A stretch of DNA of 64,000 nucleotides from the NCBI GenBank assembly GCA_014529385.2, contig CM043953.1, forward strand, positions 94,183,342 through 94,247,341, given 5' to 3'. The position numbers and the translations under genes were made by a program. This document shows positions 12,264 through 23,982 of this stretch, in pieces. The notes under the pieces were generated by a model that was not told where the DNA came from, did no database searches, and saw only the letters and a list, made by a program, of their open reading frames with translations. The stretch's first letter is position 1. Every line of letters starts with the position of its first letter. The stretch is from Adiantum capillus-veneris. Its lineage: Eukaryota > Streptophyta > Polypodiopsida > Polypodiales > Pteridaceae.

Positions 12264-12496
12264 ATTGAGCATTGTGGCAGCTTCGACGGTGAAGAGGTGG
12301 TTGAGCGCGACGGCGGCGGCTCCCTCTTCTTCGCAGCGAGGAATCCTTCACGGCGGCAAGCGTAGAGCGGTGAGTGACACACCCTTGCTCTCTTTGAGCT
12401 TGCTAGGTTATCTTGGTTGTGTGCGTGCAGTCATCTGTGGCTCGCACACAGTGCTCGGCAAGTCCCTAGCTTCAACACATGCATGAGGCGTGCACA
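11880..12496 (+). repeat. Probable 5' LTR of Gypsy-2
   Basis: The right end (GTGCACA at 12490-12496) lies four bases before a TGGCACC primer-binding site. A TATA box (CATATAAAAGG) is at about 12043. It contains the GT-GA-GT microsatellite at 12155-12262. The left end is uncertain because no second copy is present in the window; it probably truncates Gypsy-1. Confidence 0.5.
12155..12262. repeat. Compound microsatellite GT-GC-GA-GT
   Basis: GT repeats, a short GC run, about 38 bases of GA repeats, then GT repeats ending in GCGCGC. It lies downstream of the TATA box of the probable LTR. Confidence 0.9.
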
Positions 12497-12500
12497 TTTT

Positions 12501-12518
12501 TGGCACCATTGTCGGGGA
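12501..12518 (+). promoter_or_regulatory. Gypsy-2 primer-binding site
   Basis: TGGCACCATTGTCGGGGA resembles the TGGCGCCGTTGCCGGGGA site found after the 5' LTR of many plant gypsy elements. Confidence 0.7.
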
Positions 12519-12565
12519 GTTGCCCTGCATCAAGCTTGAGAAGCACTTTGTGCTGCCTCGTGAAG

Positions 12566-12675
12566 TCTTTTAGTGCATGTAGGAAAGGTAGAGGAAGGTG
12601 CATGTGTGCGCTTTTGGTGCTCTTTTAGTGCATGTAGGAAAGGTAGAGGAAGGTGCATGTGTGCGCTTTTGGTGC
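12566..12675. repeat. Perfect 55-bp tandem duplication
   Basis: Two adjacent identical 55-base units, 12566-12620 and 12621-12675, each beginning TCTTTTAGTGCATG and ending TTTTGGTGC. They lie in the Gypsy-2 leader. Confidence 0.92.
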
Positions 12676-14579
12676 AAGTCTATTAGGAATGGCAGGAAAA
12701 TTATGTTTTGTTAAGCTCTATGCTATTTTGTTCATTCAAGCTCTATTTTGTTAAGCTCTGCTCAGTTCTGTTAAGCCTTGCTAAGCTTTGTTCATTGGTT
12801 ATATCAGCTCTATTTTAGTTTTGTTCTACTAGTTCTGCAATGTGTTAATTCTGTTCTGCAATTTCGTTATGTCATGGTTCTGCTAGGTCCACACATGCGA
12901 CCGCTCAATTTTGCGCGTAGATGCAAATCAGTGCACAGGCACAGCCATATGCAGCTTCGTACGTGTGCGGCCACCGACCACGTAGACATTACCAAAAACC
13001 TTTTCCTCAAATTTAAAAAGGAAAGAAAATACAAAAAAGAAAAATTTTAAAAAGAAAAAGTTAAAAAAAATTAAAAAGAGAGGAAAAGAAAGAAAAGCGT
13101 GTATTAAAAGAATGATTGGGATCGAGATCATTGCCCAAGCCCATGCCTCAGTCCTCAGTCTTATGATAGAAAAATAGACTATTTTGAGGATGTAAAGTAA
13201 CCAAATCTTGGGCTTTGAAGCATGTTTTTCGTTTTGAGCTATCATGCCCTATATTCCATAGCTTGGTAAAAAAAAAGGACCAAAAAATCAAAATTTTGAG
13301 AGTAAAATCTAGTTGCAAAACACCCAAAAAACTAAGTGAGCGGCCTTCACAGGCACTCACCAACACTTCTAGGGTGTCAAGGTCACATGCACCTACGCAT
13401 TGTTCATGTGTAAAGCATGAGCATATAGAGAGTGCCCTATTTACACGGGCACCCATTATCCATCCACATTAGGCTCTAAGTCCTCAGCAAAAACCCAAGG
13501 CAATACTATTCAAGACCCCCACCTAGTAGCTAGTGACTCTTCCTTTGACTTAGACGCGATGGAAGGTTATCCTATACAAATTCGTGAGGAATAAGGGCAT
13601 GCATCCATCGGGGCTCCACAATCTGGTGCTAGCATGTTCAGATGTTTTATGGAGACATTTAGTAGAGCTACTCGCTCCGAACCCGAGGCCAATGAAGCGT
13701 ATGAAGGGGGTGGAGAAGTAGATTCTTTGTTCACGTCTCACGTGGACCCCATACCCGCTAAGAGTGTCCATGTGGATATTCTTCCTACCTCCTTCAATGC
13801 AAGCCCTGCCGAGCTACCTACCTTGGAAGTTTCCTCCAAAGTACCAACCACGAAAGGCAAAACCAAAGGGAGCAACATTGTTTCCACCTCTCAAGGGACC
13901 TCTAACACGTCAAGTCTAAAAGGGTTATTTCTTAATGAAAATTAGAAATATAACCTCCACATTGAGATGTTGATGGATCTATACTTTGGACACTCCTACC
14001 ATGTAGATTGGATAGAAATTATATAATCCACATCTAGCACCATTAATATTGAGGAGCAACAAAGAATGATCTGTAATGTCACCCATGCCATCATCCACTC
14101 GGAGAGGAAAAATTGAGGCGTAAACATACCCTCAAATGGCCCCATGAGATTTTTGGATATAAGCAAGGCCAAACAACCTACTCTATCACAAATGGAGACT
14201 CCTATGATGAGTCTCATGGACCCCTCATATGTTGTTTTGCCTGGAGTCTTGATGCAGTCCGAGCCCACGGGCATCAACTTAAGTTTTCCTAGTTTGGCTC
14301 AATTTCTTCTCAGAGAAACCGTGGCGCCTACTCTAGTGATGGACCTGACAGAGAATGCACCTATGACCTCTAAGGCTAGTGCAGTACCGCTACCTAGTGG
14401 CATAGTACCTACCATTGGGCCTCGATGGTACGTGCATGTAGCCACTATGCACGCATGGCTCCTGCATCTCCGATTGTACCAATAGCATATGCTCCAAGAG
14501 TTCCATTCTCGAGCCCTTATCCGAGTGGGCCTATGCCAAGTCATATTCCATATCCAAACGTCGGCTACATATATGTCGG

Positions 14580-15257
14580 TGTTAAGTATGGAGCTTGATT
14601 TACCCCCTTGTAAATTTTTGTATTAAAAACGCACATTTGTGAGGCCTCCGTTATGAGGAGAATCCATCATGCGTGAAGAAAAATCACTCGCTGAAAAACC
14701 AAAATTTCCACGCCCACTTCGCCGGAATATTATGGCCGGATGGTGATTGAAAAGTGGTTGAAAAACAGCCGATTGGTTGGCCGGTTGACCGGTGGCCGAT
14801 TTCAAATCGGACTTGTCTTCTCAAGGGCGGCCACACATGGGCGCATGGGAGAATTCGAGTTCGGATCTACACAAGGGCGGCTACACACGGACCTCTCATG
14901 AGAGAGAGGAGACCTTTTGGCCTATAAAAGGAGGCCTTTTCTACACACAAAAACGGATTGAAGAGGTGAAGCATTGTGATGCATTGTGAAGTTGATGCAA
15001 CAAGTTGGAGGTGAGGTGGCGAGAGTGAAGCAAGGCGGGAGCTCCCAAAGGGTATAACCCCTTTGTAATCTACTTCTTGTTTTGAAGTACTAAAGCCATT
15101 GAGTGGTTGCTTTCTCATGGACGTAGCCCACATTGGGTGAACCACGTATATCATGTGCTCTCTCTCTCTCTCTACTTTATAATCTTTCTTGTGAAAAATT
15201 ATCTCTCTTCATTAAGTCTACTCAAATATCTACATAGCTACATCATATTCCCTAACA
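14580..15257 (+). mobile_element. Solo LTR inserted in Gypsy-2 gag
   Basis: 678 bp beginning TGTTAAG and ending CCTAACA, flanked by GTCGG (14575-14579) and GTCAG (15258-15262), a 5-bp target duplication with one change. It has a TATA box (GGCCTATAAAAGG near 14921) and a CT-rich tail. The flanking Gag reading (VGYIYVG, then GQGPVITRIPHMI) continues across when it is removed. No internal sequence or second LTR is present, as expected after recombination between two LTRs. Confidence 0.82.
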
Positions 15258-15288
15258 GTCAGGGCCAGTAATCACCCGCATCCCACAT

Positions 15289-16700
15289 ATGATTCCAGGA
15301 GTGCCTCCACCGGCCATACCTCCTCACATAAGTGATTTGGTGGCATTTTCTCAAATGATAGGTCGATCTATTGCGGAGAATACGCATCATGCACCTGATA
15401 GAGAACCTAAGAGTGAAGCGGTACAAATTGCAAAGCTTACACAAAAATTCAATGGGGAAGAAGATGCTCGAGATCACATCGAAGTATTTGAAAGTATGTG
15501 ATTCCCTAGGAGAACACAACGACTACATAAGTGCAATGCTTTAAGGTTGACTTTGAGTAGGAAGACTGGGGAATGGTATAGGACCTTAAGGATGGAAGAG
15601 AAACGAATTACCCTACTCTTTGGAGATTGTTCCTGAAGGAGTACATATGAGAAGGTGTGCTTTGGGGTACAACATCTCAGTTACAAAAGACCGAACATGA
15701 GGAAGGTGATCCATTGAGAGACTTTATCTGCCTTCTAAAGCACTTAAACTCTCATTGTCCTGTAAATGGGCATTTCAATAATAACCAATTGCTTGATAGA
15801 TTCCTCCGAGGATTGCAACATGAAAATATCTATAATGGCCTAGTCATTAGAGGTATTACTACCTGGGAGGCATTCACTACCAATGCAAAAGACAATTTAA
15901 TGATTGTAGGTGAAAGAGTGTCCTCTGAGCCAAATTTTAGTAGCTCGCAAGCATCAGGGCATGAGCCAATGACCATATAGCCTATTGTTAAAGAGCCAAA
16001 GATATCTGAGATGACTTTGGTAGATATCACCAAGGCCATTCAAGAAAGTCTTAGAGATAATTGTGCTTCACAAAACAATCACATGTATCCAAGAAGTGAA
16101 CAACAATGGTGCTCAGTTTGGTTTGGTCCACATAGCACTAGTGAATGCCTTACATTGAGAGTAACATCTAACGGGAATTGCAATGCATGTGGTAGGTACG
16201 GTCACCAAGCTAAGGATTGTATAATGTTCAAACATGTGATGGCAAATAGACCACCTTTGGCCTGGACGGATTCACCTCGAGTTCCTACATTGATGCCTAC
16301 CCCACCTGTTGAGCAACTATCACAACACATGGTTCCTAGAGCCCAAAATGTTGTTCAAGCTACACCCCTATTACCTCCAGTTTTAGGACCGCAGTCTCCA
16401 CATCCCATAGTCACCCTTGTGAATCATATGGGTTGCGAGACATCTAGTGCTTGTTTGCATGGCTATAAGGAAGAAATAGACACTAGTATTGCCTATGGGA
16501 TGGATACTCTTGAAGAGTGTCCTATATATTACATGGAAGATTGTTGGAGGAAAGTCAAGCCTGTTTATCAAGCAGTTGTTCTCGTAGCAAGAGGTCAAAA
16601 CATCAAACTCACGGCTAGGAGACCACCTCTTCAATGCTACTAGTGTGGTAGACCACATCGGATAGTTAAATGTCCTATTAGGCTACAAAAGAATGCCACA
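15289..16700 (+). pseudogene. Gypsy-2 Gag core and zinc knuckle
   Basis: KLTQKFNGEEDARDHIEVFE and, after a stop, RLTLSRKTGEWYRTL belong to the retrotransposon Gag core. 15657-15980 continues it (DRFLRGLQHENIYNGLVIRG). 16011-16643 carries CNACGRYGHQAKDC, a CX2CX4HX4C knuckle. Two weaker cysteine motifs follow near 16640 and 16750 (CNRFGIDHLIAQC). Several stops separate these parts. Confidence 0.72.
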
Positions 16701-17869
16701 CAAGTGCAACCCAGTCAAGGGAGCACGTCAGCAATACCAAATACTCACATGTAATCGTTTTGGCATAGATCATTTGATTGCACAATGCCCCCATAGCCCA
16801 AATACACCCAAGATCACACCCTTGAATTTGGTCCAAATTGTTAATGGGACATCAACAAAATCACCCGTTGTACGCTCCAATGTGATTACAAGATCAATGC
16901 TCCAAAATTCAAACCATATCCTTGAAGAGAGAGTCACTGCATCAATTGCTTGAGCAAAGAAAAAGAAAACACGAAGGAAGAGATGGCTAAATATCGAAAG
17001 TTCAAAACCGAGTTCCAAGACAAACATAGGGAGAGGAGATGATCATGTGTATATGAACGACCCCAAGGATGATTCGTACTCAATTGAAACAATGGAAACC
17101 AAAACCAATACCACAAAGGGGAAAGCCAACAAAGAACACCAAGAGATAGAGCCAAATAGAAACCCAATTGGGGAGAGCCATAAAGAATCCTTGAAAACGA
17201 AACAAGTGTTTCCAAATCCAATTGGGACCCCCCAAGATAAGCCACGAGGGCCAAAAGAGGAAACTCACAAGAAGAAGATTGGGACCTACCCAAACCCAAT
17301 AGAGGAGATTGAGTGAGTTCAACACCTAAGAAGTTTGGTGGAGGAGACTAAAAGAAAGCTAGAACCACAACCTAGACATGTGAAGATTTCTGACACAGTG
17401 TTTCCCACGCAAGTCCATCCTCACCACACGAACCATAGACCATTAGCCATACCCAGTATCATTCGAGAAGAGAGTGAGGATAAGACATCAGAAAGTGGGC
17501 ATACACCTTTCTTGTATGAAAGGATGTTTAGTGAGGGAATGCTTGATCCCATTGAGGAAGGGCATATTCCATCCTCACCAGTTCCTAGTCAAGGATCTAC
17601 ACCTCAAAACATGTCATTGAATGTTGTCAAGCTAGTGGATTTCATGTCTTCAGAGGTCCGAACCATTATCATAGAAAAGTTATACAAAGATCTTGAGTTA
17701 TTCTTTGCACTTTGAGCATTCTTCAATGGAGATCTATAGGCGGGATTACCGCATTTTGCGCAAATGAATAGCCCTGGTTTTGTTATAAGTGTTGAAGAGA
17801 ATCAAGTGCACTTACCTAACTTAGATGGACATGAATCTATTGTTGAGGTACCCATCAAAAAATTAGGGT

Positions 17870-18378
17870 AGTATTTTGAAGGTGACGAGTCTAATGCAAC
17901 CCTACCTATCACTACAAAGGGATTAATTGTAAAGGGAATCCTTGATGGTGGTGTGGGAGTTAGCATCGTTACTAAATATTGTTGGGAATCCATGGGAAAA
18001 CACCACCTCAGTGTTACAAACGTTGTGGTAATGATGACCAATGGTACCATTGCAAAACCTGTTGGGATGCTCAAGGATCTTAAGATCAAAGTTCTAGGAC
18101 ACAAGGTACGACATACTTTCATCGTGATGGATTTCTCTAAGCACCCTATGTCATATGAAATGATCTTAGGACGACATTTTATAAGGGAAGCACAAACGGT
18201 CCATGATTGGTCTAAAAACCATATCTATCTTCAATTCCAAGACTCTGTCATTAGAGTGGATTTGGTGATCGGTAAAGTACACCCCCTAGGAAGTAGAGCC
18301 ATTATCGATCATTTCTCTGACACCACAGTTCACTCAATCCCACTACAGTACTGTTATACTTGTAAAAAGGATACATAA
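17870..18378 (+). pseudogene. Gypsy-2 aspartic protease
   Basis: GILDGGVGVSIV carries the active-site aspartate in a DGG context, and MILGRHFIREAQTVHDWS matches the ILGR-W block at the end of gypsy proteases. The frame runs from 17953 to 18378 but the upstream part is interrupted. Confidence 0.68.
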
Positions 18379-19062
18379 ATTGGCCAGGATTCTCCTTATA
18401 TGGATGTGTTATCGGGTATGATGGAGTCAGATAATGTTGATTGGGTACACCTAGCTGCAACCATAGACGCCTGGAAACAAAGGAACAACTTGGGTCACGC
18501 CAAAGGGGGAAGAGTTACCACAAGTTGCACCCCTAAACATAGTAAGTGCAATGCATATATCCTCTAAAGGTAAGAAATTAATAGACCAACCTGTCGGTGC
18601 CATCGATGACTCTATAGAAGACTCTGACCAATGCAACTCAGAGACCGAGTCCCAAAGTGAAACTAATTCTGAGCCTCACGAATTGGGAGATAAAGCAATT
18701 TTAGAGTCAAAACATTCAAGACCGAGTACACCAACCTATATCAGCTCATCCGAGAATGAAGAGGACACCAGGCAAGACCAATTTGATGAGTCATATCTAG
18801 ATGTAAATCAAAAGTGGATCCTAGGAAAGAAAAAGAGGAGCTATAAGAGGTAGAGATATCAAGTAAATGTATGTGCTCGGATGAATGAAAATAAATCCAC
18901 TGCATAATGGCTTTGTTATGTGGGAGCTTTGAATGCTCATCAAAAGCTAATAGACAATTGGGGTGAATACCTCCAAAGTGTCATGTGTTGCAGTCCACAA
19001 CCCCATGACATTGCCAAAATAGAGATTGCAGAGAAGCCCAAGTTGAGCCATAAAGCAAGGAG

Positions 19063-20508
19063 ATGACAAAACCAGGAGTTAGCCCAACAACAAAAGAAGC
19101 GGAAGCTAAGGCCAAGAACTTAGAACAACAAGAACCTGTAGACTTACACCCCGCACCTGAACATTTTAAATCTTATACCACGGCGGGAGAGCGTAAGGTG
19201 GTCTACACCAAAGCCCAAAGAATGCCTACACCAAAAAGTAAGGGAGTATACAATGGTCCGACAATGGCGAAGGAGATAAAATTAGCAAAACCAGGTGAGG
19301 AGTCTAAACCAGTCTTTAAAGAACAGCTTGACAAGATTATCAAATGTGGACTCATATACCCTATTGAGCACTTTCAGTGGGTGTCCCCAATAGTCATCAT
19401 GCCAAAAAAGAATGAGAAGCTCCAAGTGTGTGTGGACCTTACAAAGGTTAATGTAGCCACTAGGAGATATCACTATCCATTGTCATATTTAGAACATGTG
19501 CTTGATTGAGTAGCAAGTAACGCGGCTTATAGTTTCCTGGATTGGTACTCGGGTTACAATCAAATCATGATTGCACTAGAGGACCAAGCTAAAATTTCCT
19601 TGATAATTGAATTTGGTGCATTTGCATTTTGAGTGATGGCTTTTGGCTTGACCAATGCCCCTGCTACATTCCAGAAGGTCCTCTAAAATTTCCTTCATAA
19701 TGGAATTTGGTGCATTTGCATTTTGAGTGATGGCTTTCGGCTTGACCAATGCCCCTGCTACATTCCAGAGATTGATTAACACTACCTTCAAGGAGTATCT
19801 AAGGGCGTTTGTTGAGGCCTTCTTAGATAAATTGTGTGCTCATTCCTCTTAGTAGGAGCATCTGACCTGTTTAAGAAAGGTATTTGAAAAATATAGATTA
19901 TATCGCATCTCATTGAACCCCTTCAAATGCCAATTGTGGGTTAAACATGGAGTGATTTTAGGGCATATAGTGTCCAAAAATGAGATTTCTACATATGAGA
20001 GAAAAATTAGAGTCACTCTAAAATTTCTCCCACCAATTAACTGTAAGGGAGTGCAAAGATTCATGGGCTTATTATCGACGGTTTATATTATTCTTTGTTG
20101 ATATAGCTCGTCCCTTGTACAAGCTTCTTATTGAGTTTATTTGGACCAAAGGACGTGACCAGGCCTACAAGTTATTGAAGAAGGCTCTAGCGAGTGCCCC
20201 GACCCTACATGCCAGATTGGGATATAATCTTTCATGTGCATATCGATGCGTCAAACTTTGCTATTGGTTGTGTTTTAACTCAACCCGGAGAGCATAAGTT
20301 AGACTACCCCATTAGCTTTGCCAGTCGCCAGTTAAACGAAGCCGAGATGAACTACACTACTACAGAACGAGAGGGGTTGGATATGATTTATGCAATGAAG
20401 AAGTTTTAATGTTATCTTCTTGCCACCAAGTTTGTTTTTTATGTAGATCACCAAGCGCTACTATATGTTAGCAGCAAGCTAACGCAGACACCATTTCTCG
20501 GAGTTCTC
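19063..20508 (+). pseudogene. Gypsy-2 reverse transcriptase and RNase H
   Basis: KCGLIYPIEHFQWVSPIVIM and LQVCVDLTKVNVATRRYHYP are RT fingers motifs. FLDWYSGYNQIMIALEDQAK and [13 protein letters not shown] follow. The normal YxDD block is degraded ([13 protein letters not shown]). The RNase H domain reads HVHIDASNFAIGCVLTQPGE and ASRQLNEAEMNYTTTEREGL. A 94-bp tandem duplication (19591-19771) interrupts the RT. Numerous stops make it inactive. Confidence 0.8.
19591..19771. repeat. 94-bp tandem duplication inside the Gypsy-2 RT
   Basis: The segment AAAATTTCCTTGATAATTGA through CTACATTCCAGA is repeated from 19685 with a few changes. The 94-base period is not a multiple of three, so it shifts the frame of a gene already carrying a stop (TTTGCATTTTGA) in both copies. 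Confidence 0.88.
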
Positions 20509-20510
20509 CT

Positions 20511-21375
20511 TGTAAAAGCAATTATTATTTTGATAAATCGGACAAATTGTAACTCCTATTTTCTTGGTAAACTTTGTAATTAATGAGCCGGGGCTACAAG
20601 CTTTCAGATTGTATCAACCATTCAATTTCCAACTTTGGTAGAACTCCAGATTATTACTTTTGACCACCCAAAAACCTTGGCTAAGGTATAAAAGCCAATT
20701 TTTGTAAGTTTTTGGATAAGAAATACACAGCATGAGCTAACGGCTCTCACTTTTCTCCTTCTAGCGCTTCCTACTCCCTCTCTGGTTGTCACATTGCGAA
20801 TGCGTTTGTAGCATTGCAACCATAGGTAAGAGCTCTACGCATTGACGTAAGCCATTCACAGTATTTCGTAGCTTTTGGGGTCGCCGACCCGCGGCCTAAT
20901 TTCATCATAACTAGGAATTTATACTTTTAAATCAAAAACTAAGCATAGGCGGGGTATTGGAGCATCATTGCTAAGCATTTAGATGCATTCTGGGTCGAAA
21001 ACGACTAGGTCAAAAATCCACTGCTGTTAATAATCGCGATTTTGGAACTTGACCTAAAGTGGGGTTTGAGGCCTTAGGCATGTGTGCTTAGGTCTTGTAA
21101 ATTTGTCCTAGAAGTTTCGTTACGTTTGGATGTCATTTGATGCTGTAACGGATGTGTTTTGCTTGCCGATGAGCGATTGGCTTTTGGTGATTTTAGTCAC
21201 TTGAGTGTAGCTTGAGTTAGGTGCAAGTTGTTAGTTGTTTTCCGAAAGATTGACAACCTCTTGTAGCCTCTATGCACTAGTCGAGTCAGTTTCGTCCCAT
21301 GGTTTAACAATTTAATCGTGGTTCTCGCTAATACTGCAATAAGATAGGATGATGAGGTTAGACATGCGTCTCACA
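20511..21375 (+). repeat. LTR of a further gypsy element (LTR-A)
   Basis: The right end TCTCACA (to 21375) is followed two bases later by a TGGCGCCGCTGCCGGGGA primer-binding site. A TATA box (GGTATAAAAGCC) is at about 20685. The left end is placed at TGTAAAAGC, where Gypsy-2 RNase H similarity stops; it is uncertain by tens of bases. It contains one half-preserved copy of the AATAATCGCGATT motif (about 21029). Confidence 0.6.
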
Positions 21376-21377
21376 TT

Positions 21378-21395
21378 TGGCGCCGCTGCCGGGGA
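21378..21395 (+). promoter_or_regulatory. Primer-binding site downstream of LTR-A
   Basis: TGGCGCCGCTGCCGGGGA, nearly the canonical site of Athila/Tat-type plant gypsy elements. Confidence 0.8.
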
Positions 21396-21666
21396 TCGAA
21401 GAGACCTAAACTAGGAAAAACACGAGCATCTTGTGTAATTGTCCTTTAACTTCCTCTAGGTTCGCCTAGAGTTCAAAACTCTCTTTTAGAAACCGCATAG
21501 CTTAAGATTGTCGTCTTTTGCTGTGTAGAGGTAGCTTGGAAGTAATCGTACTTGCTGAGTACCTTTAGGACTATAGGATTGTATATTTAGATTAGGATTT
21601 GGAGAATGATTGGTAGACGAGACAAGTCTTAAGATCAAGACTCTGAAAAACATAAATTCAAGCTTC

Positions 21667-22550
21667 AAGTTAATAATCGTGATTATTAACTTTTTGCTCT
21701 AAATTAGCTAAGACTCATATCATTGACTCATTGCATGTGTACAAACAACTTTTGTAAAGGCCCAAGAGATTTGGATCACTAAACTGGCAAAAAATTGGGT
21801 AAAAACTAAAGTTTGTACTGACTTTTTGAATCTTGAGTATGAATTGAGGAAAAATTTATCCAAACTTGTTGAAAATTGGTTCATAGGCTTATATTGATGT
21901 GATAAACATGTGTACATGCTTAGTTGACCAAAAACTTGCAAAATTTTGGTAAAAGTAAATAATCGCGATTATTTACTTCTACCCTATTTTTGAACTTTTT
22001 TGACCAAGTTGGCATACCACTAGCTTTACCATGTTGTAATAAGCCCACAAACCAAATTTGGTAAGATTTGGATCACTGGAGTGAAAACTGTGACAAAAAT
22101 TGCAAAGTTAGTATGTGGACAGATAATTGATGACCATTTGACCAAAGATTGTCCAAACTTGATGAAAATTGGCTAGTGACCTTAACATAAGGTGCTTAAT
22201 AGATATGTATCAAAGTTGGGACAAAAATTTGTAAAAAATTATCAGGAGTAAATAATCGCGATTATTTACATTCAAAACTTGGTGATTTTGCAAATTTGAG
22301 TATACCACAAGGTCAAGCACATCAATTGGACTCCACAAATCAATTTCGATGAAATTTGGACCACAAAAGAGAGACTTAAGCCAGATTCTCAAAATCAGAG
22401 TCTGCGGATACGAAACAGTGGGTAAACTTGATCAAATTTTGTCCAAACTTGTTGAAACTTGCCCAAGGGCTTTAACAAGTTGTATACTTGCCAAACCAAT
22501 CCAAAATTTGCAAAAAAGTAACAAAAGTAAATAATCGCGATTATTTACTT
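21667..22550 (+). repeat. Tandem repeats of about 285 bp with a conserved palindrome
   Basis: Palindromes occur at 21667-21692, 21953-21978, 22248-22269 and 22525-22550; spacing is 286, 293 and 279 bases. The core TAAATAATCGCGATTATTTA is perfect in the last three; two of them extend to 26 bp. The first has TTAATAATCGTGATTATTAA. Repeat bodies share TTTGGATCACT, GTCCAAACTTG and AAATTTGCAAAA-like blocks but have diverged strongly. They lie in the untranslated leader after a primer-binding site, before any gag. Confidence 0.85.
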
Positions 22551-23215
22551 CTGCTATCTAGAGACTTCAAATTTGACTTTTGGGCTTATACAGTGTTAGA
22601 CCAGCATAATATAAGGCCATAGGGAAGTTTTGGGTTCAATCGGATCAAATTGGTACAGATACACTCAATTTACAGATTGCAAATTAAACATTTGATTTTG
22701 CTAAGCTGAATTTGAAAGTCAAAATTTTGACTTCCATAGCACGAATTGAAGTGAAATATAAAGACCAATCATTGGAATTCTCAAGAGCTCTACTGCCCTT
22801 ATAGAAAAATAGCTAATTTGATAAATTTTGTATAGGAATCAGGTTGCAGACGAGGAATCAGTGGCTTGACAGAAAGTACAATTGAATCAAGTGGAAATTG
22901 ACGACAAGTCAATCTAAGGTGAGTACTCAAACCAGGGCTTCATAAGTCTATATGAACCTTAGATCCGGTCGTTAATAGGAAGTCAACGCCTATTCGGAGA
23001 AAACACCAGTAGAGTATCCACTAAAGAAAGCGTGAATCAAGGCAATTCTTTGCACAATTCTTGAAGAAGTCTCGGACACTTTCAGATTCAACATCCAAAA
23101 TGTCTTCTTACTCGACTCACTTGGAAACCGGAACGACAATGCGCTACAAGCATATCATCTCTTTTTACAAGACTAAACTCAGATCTTAGATCTGAGTTTT
23201 CGGTGCGCGCTCAAG
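22551..23215 (+). other. Remaining leader of the LTR-A element
   Basis: AT-rich sequence that continues the degenerate repeat bodies without the palindrome to about 22900. An AAGGTGAGT splice-donor-like sequence is near 22917. A short frame begins ATGTCTTCTTACTCG at 23100 and stops at 23189. No gag domain is present; the element appears cut off where microsatellites begin. Confidence 0.4.
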
Positions 23216-23225
23216 CAAGCAAGGT

Positions 23226-23230
<5 letters not shown>

Positions 23231-23274
<44 letters not shown>

Positions 23275-23276
23275 CT

Positions 23277-23317
<41 letters not shown>

Positions 23318-23408
23318 AGGAGAGGAAGGAGAGTCAGGTATGCTCCTTCCCTCTCCTCACTCTCATGTTCCCTTCCCCTCTTTCTCTCTCCCTCTCTCTC
23401 TCTATCTA

Positions 23409-23447
<39 letters not shown>

Positions 23448-23512
23448 AACACAATGTGTGTGTGTGTGTGAGATCTATCTATCTATCTCTCTCTCTCTCT
23501 CTCAAAAACACA

Positions 23513-23576
<64 letters not shown>

Positions 23577-23722
23577 ACAAGCATAAACAAAAAACGCACA
23601 CACATACATAAACAAAGAATGCACACACACATTGAGAGAAGAAAAGAGAGAGAGAGTATGCATAAACCAAAAACGCACACACACATGCATAAACAAAGAA
23701 TGCACACACACATTGAGAGAGG

Positions 23723-23773
<51 letters not shown>

Positions 23774-23792
23774 AGAAGAAGAAGAAGAAGAA
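23231..23792. repeat. Cluster of CT, CA, GT, GA and GAA microsatellites
   Basis: (CT)n(CA)n at 23231-23315; CT/CTAT tracts at 23380-23445; two copies of CTCAAAAACACAATG followed by (GT)n at 23443 and 23502; (GA)n to 23573; then two copies of a unit with CATAAACAAAGAATGCAC and GAGAGAAGAAAAGAGAG; (GA)n and (AGA)n to 23797. The AGA tract is the tail of the next SINE copy in reverse orientation. Confidence 0.9.
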
Positions 23793-23948
23793 GAAGAGAG
23801 TCTTAACATCGTAGGAAACTATCCCAAGAGACCTTAAAGATCTAGTCGACAAGAGTTGAACTCAAGACCTGTTATTCATGAGGGAAATGGCATAACCAAT
23901 CTATCACACTTCGGTGATAGAAAAGTTATATCATTTTTCTCTTTTTTT
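23770..23948 (-). mobile_element. tRNA-derived SINE, copy C
   Basis: Reverse orientation. The tail (AGA)n is at 23770-23796; the body GTCTTAACATCGTAGGAAAC and CCCAAGAGACCTTAAAGATC follow; the B box (reverse complement of GAGTTGAACTC) is near 23852-23862; the A box (reverse complement of CCAATCTATCA) is near 23896. The 5' head ends in AGTTATATCATTTTTCTC. It is near full length and so defines the family at about 150 bp plus tail. Confidence 0.8.
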
Positions 23949-23982
23949 TATTGGCGTGCACACACACCCACACACACACCCG

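Larger units (their letters stand above)
13550..20508 (+). mobile_element. Gypsy-2 internal region, heavily decayed
   Basis: The order is Gag (about 13.6-16.9 kb), protease (17.9-18.4 kb), RT (19.2-20.1 kb) and RNase H (20.2-20.5 kb), with many stops and frameshifts. The first part (13634-14560) has open stretches without a clear domain. It is interrupted by a solo LTR (14580-15257). Integrase is missing; the frame is lost near 20510, where another LTR begins. The stretch 16930-17700 is a Lys/Pro-rich linker without a known domain. Confidence 0.75.

Noticed and set aside
21667-22550. A CRISPR-like array or a viral origin
   Set aside because: Repeats are about 285 bp apart, the spacers are themselves related, and the setting is a plant LTR element.
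23203-23852. Overlapping ORFs of Ser-Leu, His-Thr or Glu-Arg repeats on both strands
   Set aside because: They are translations of dinucleotide microsatellites. The same holds for ORFs at 4452, 12143, 51165 and 29188.
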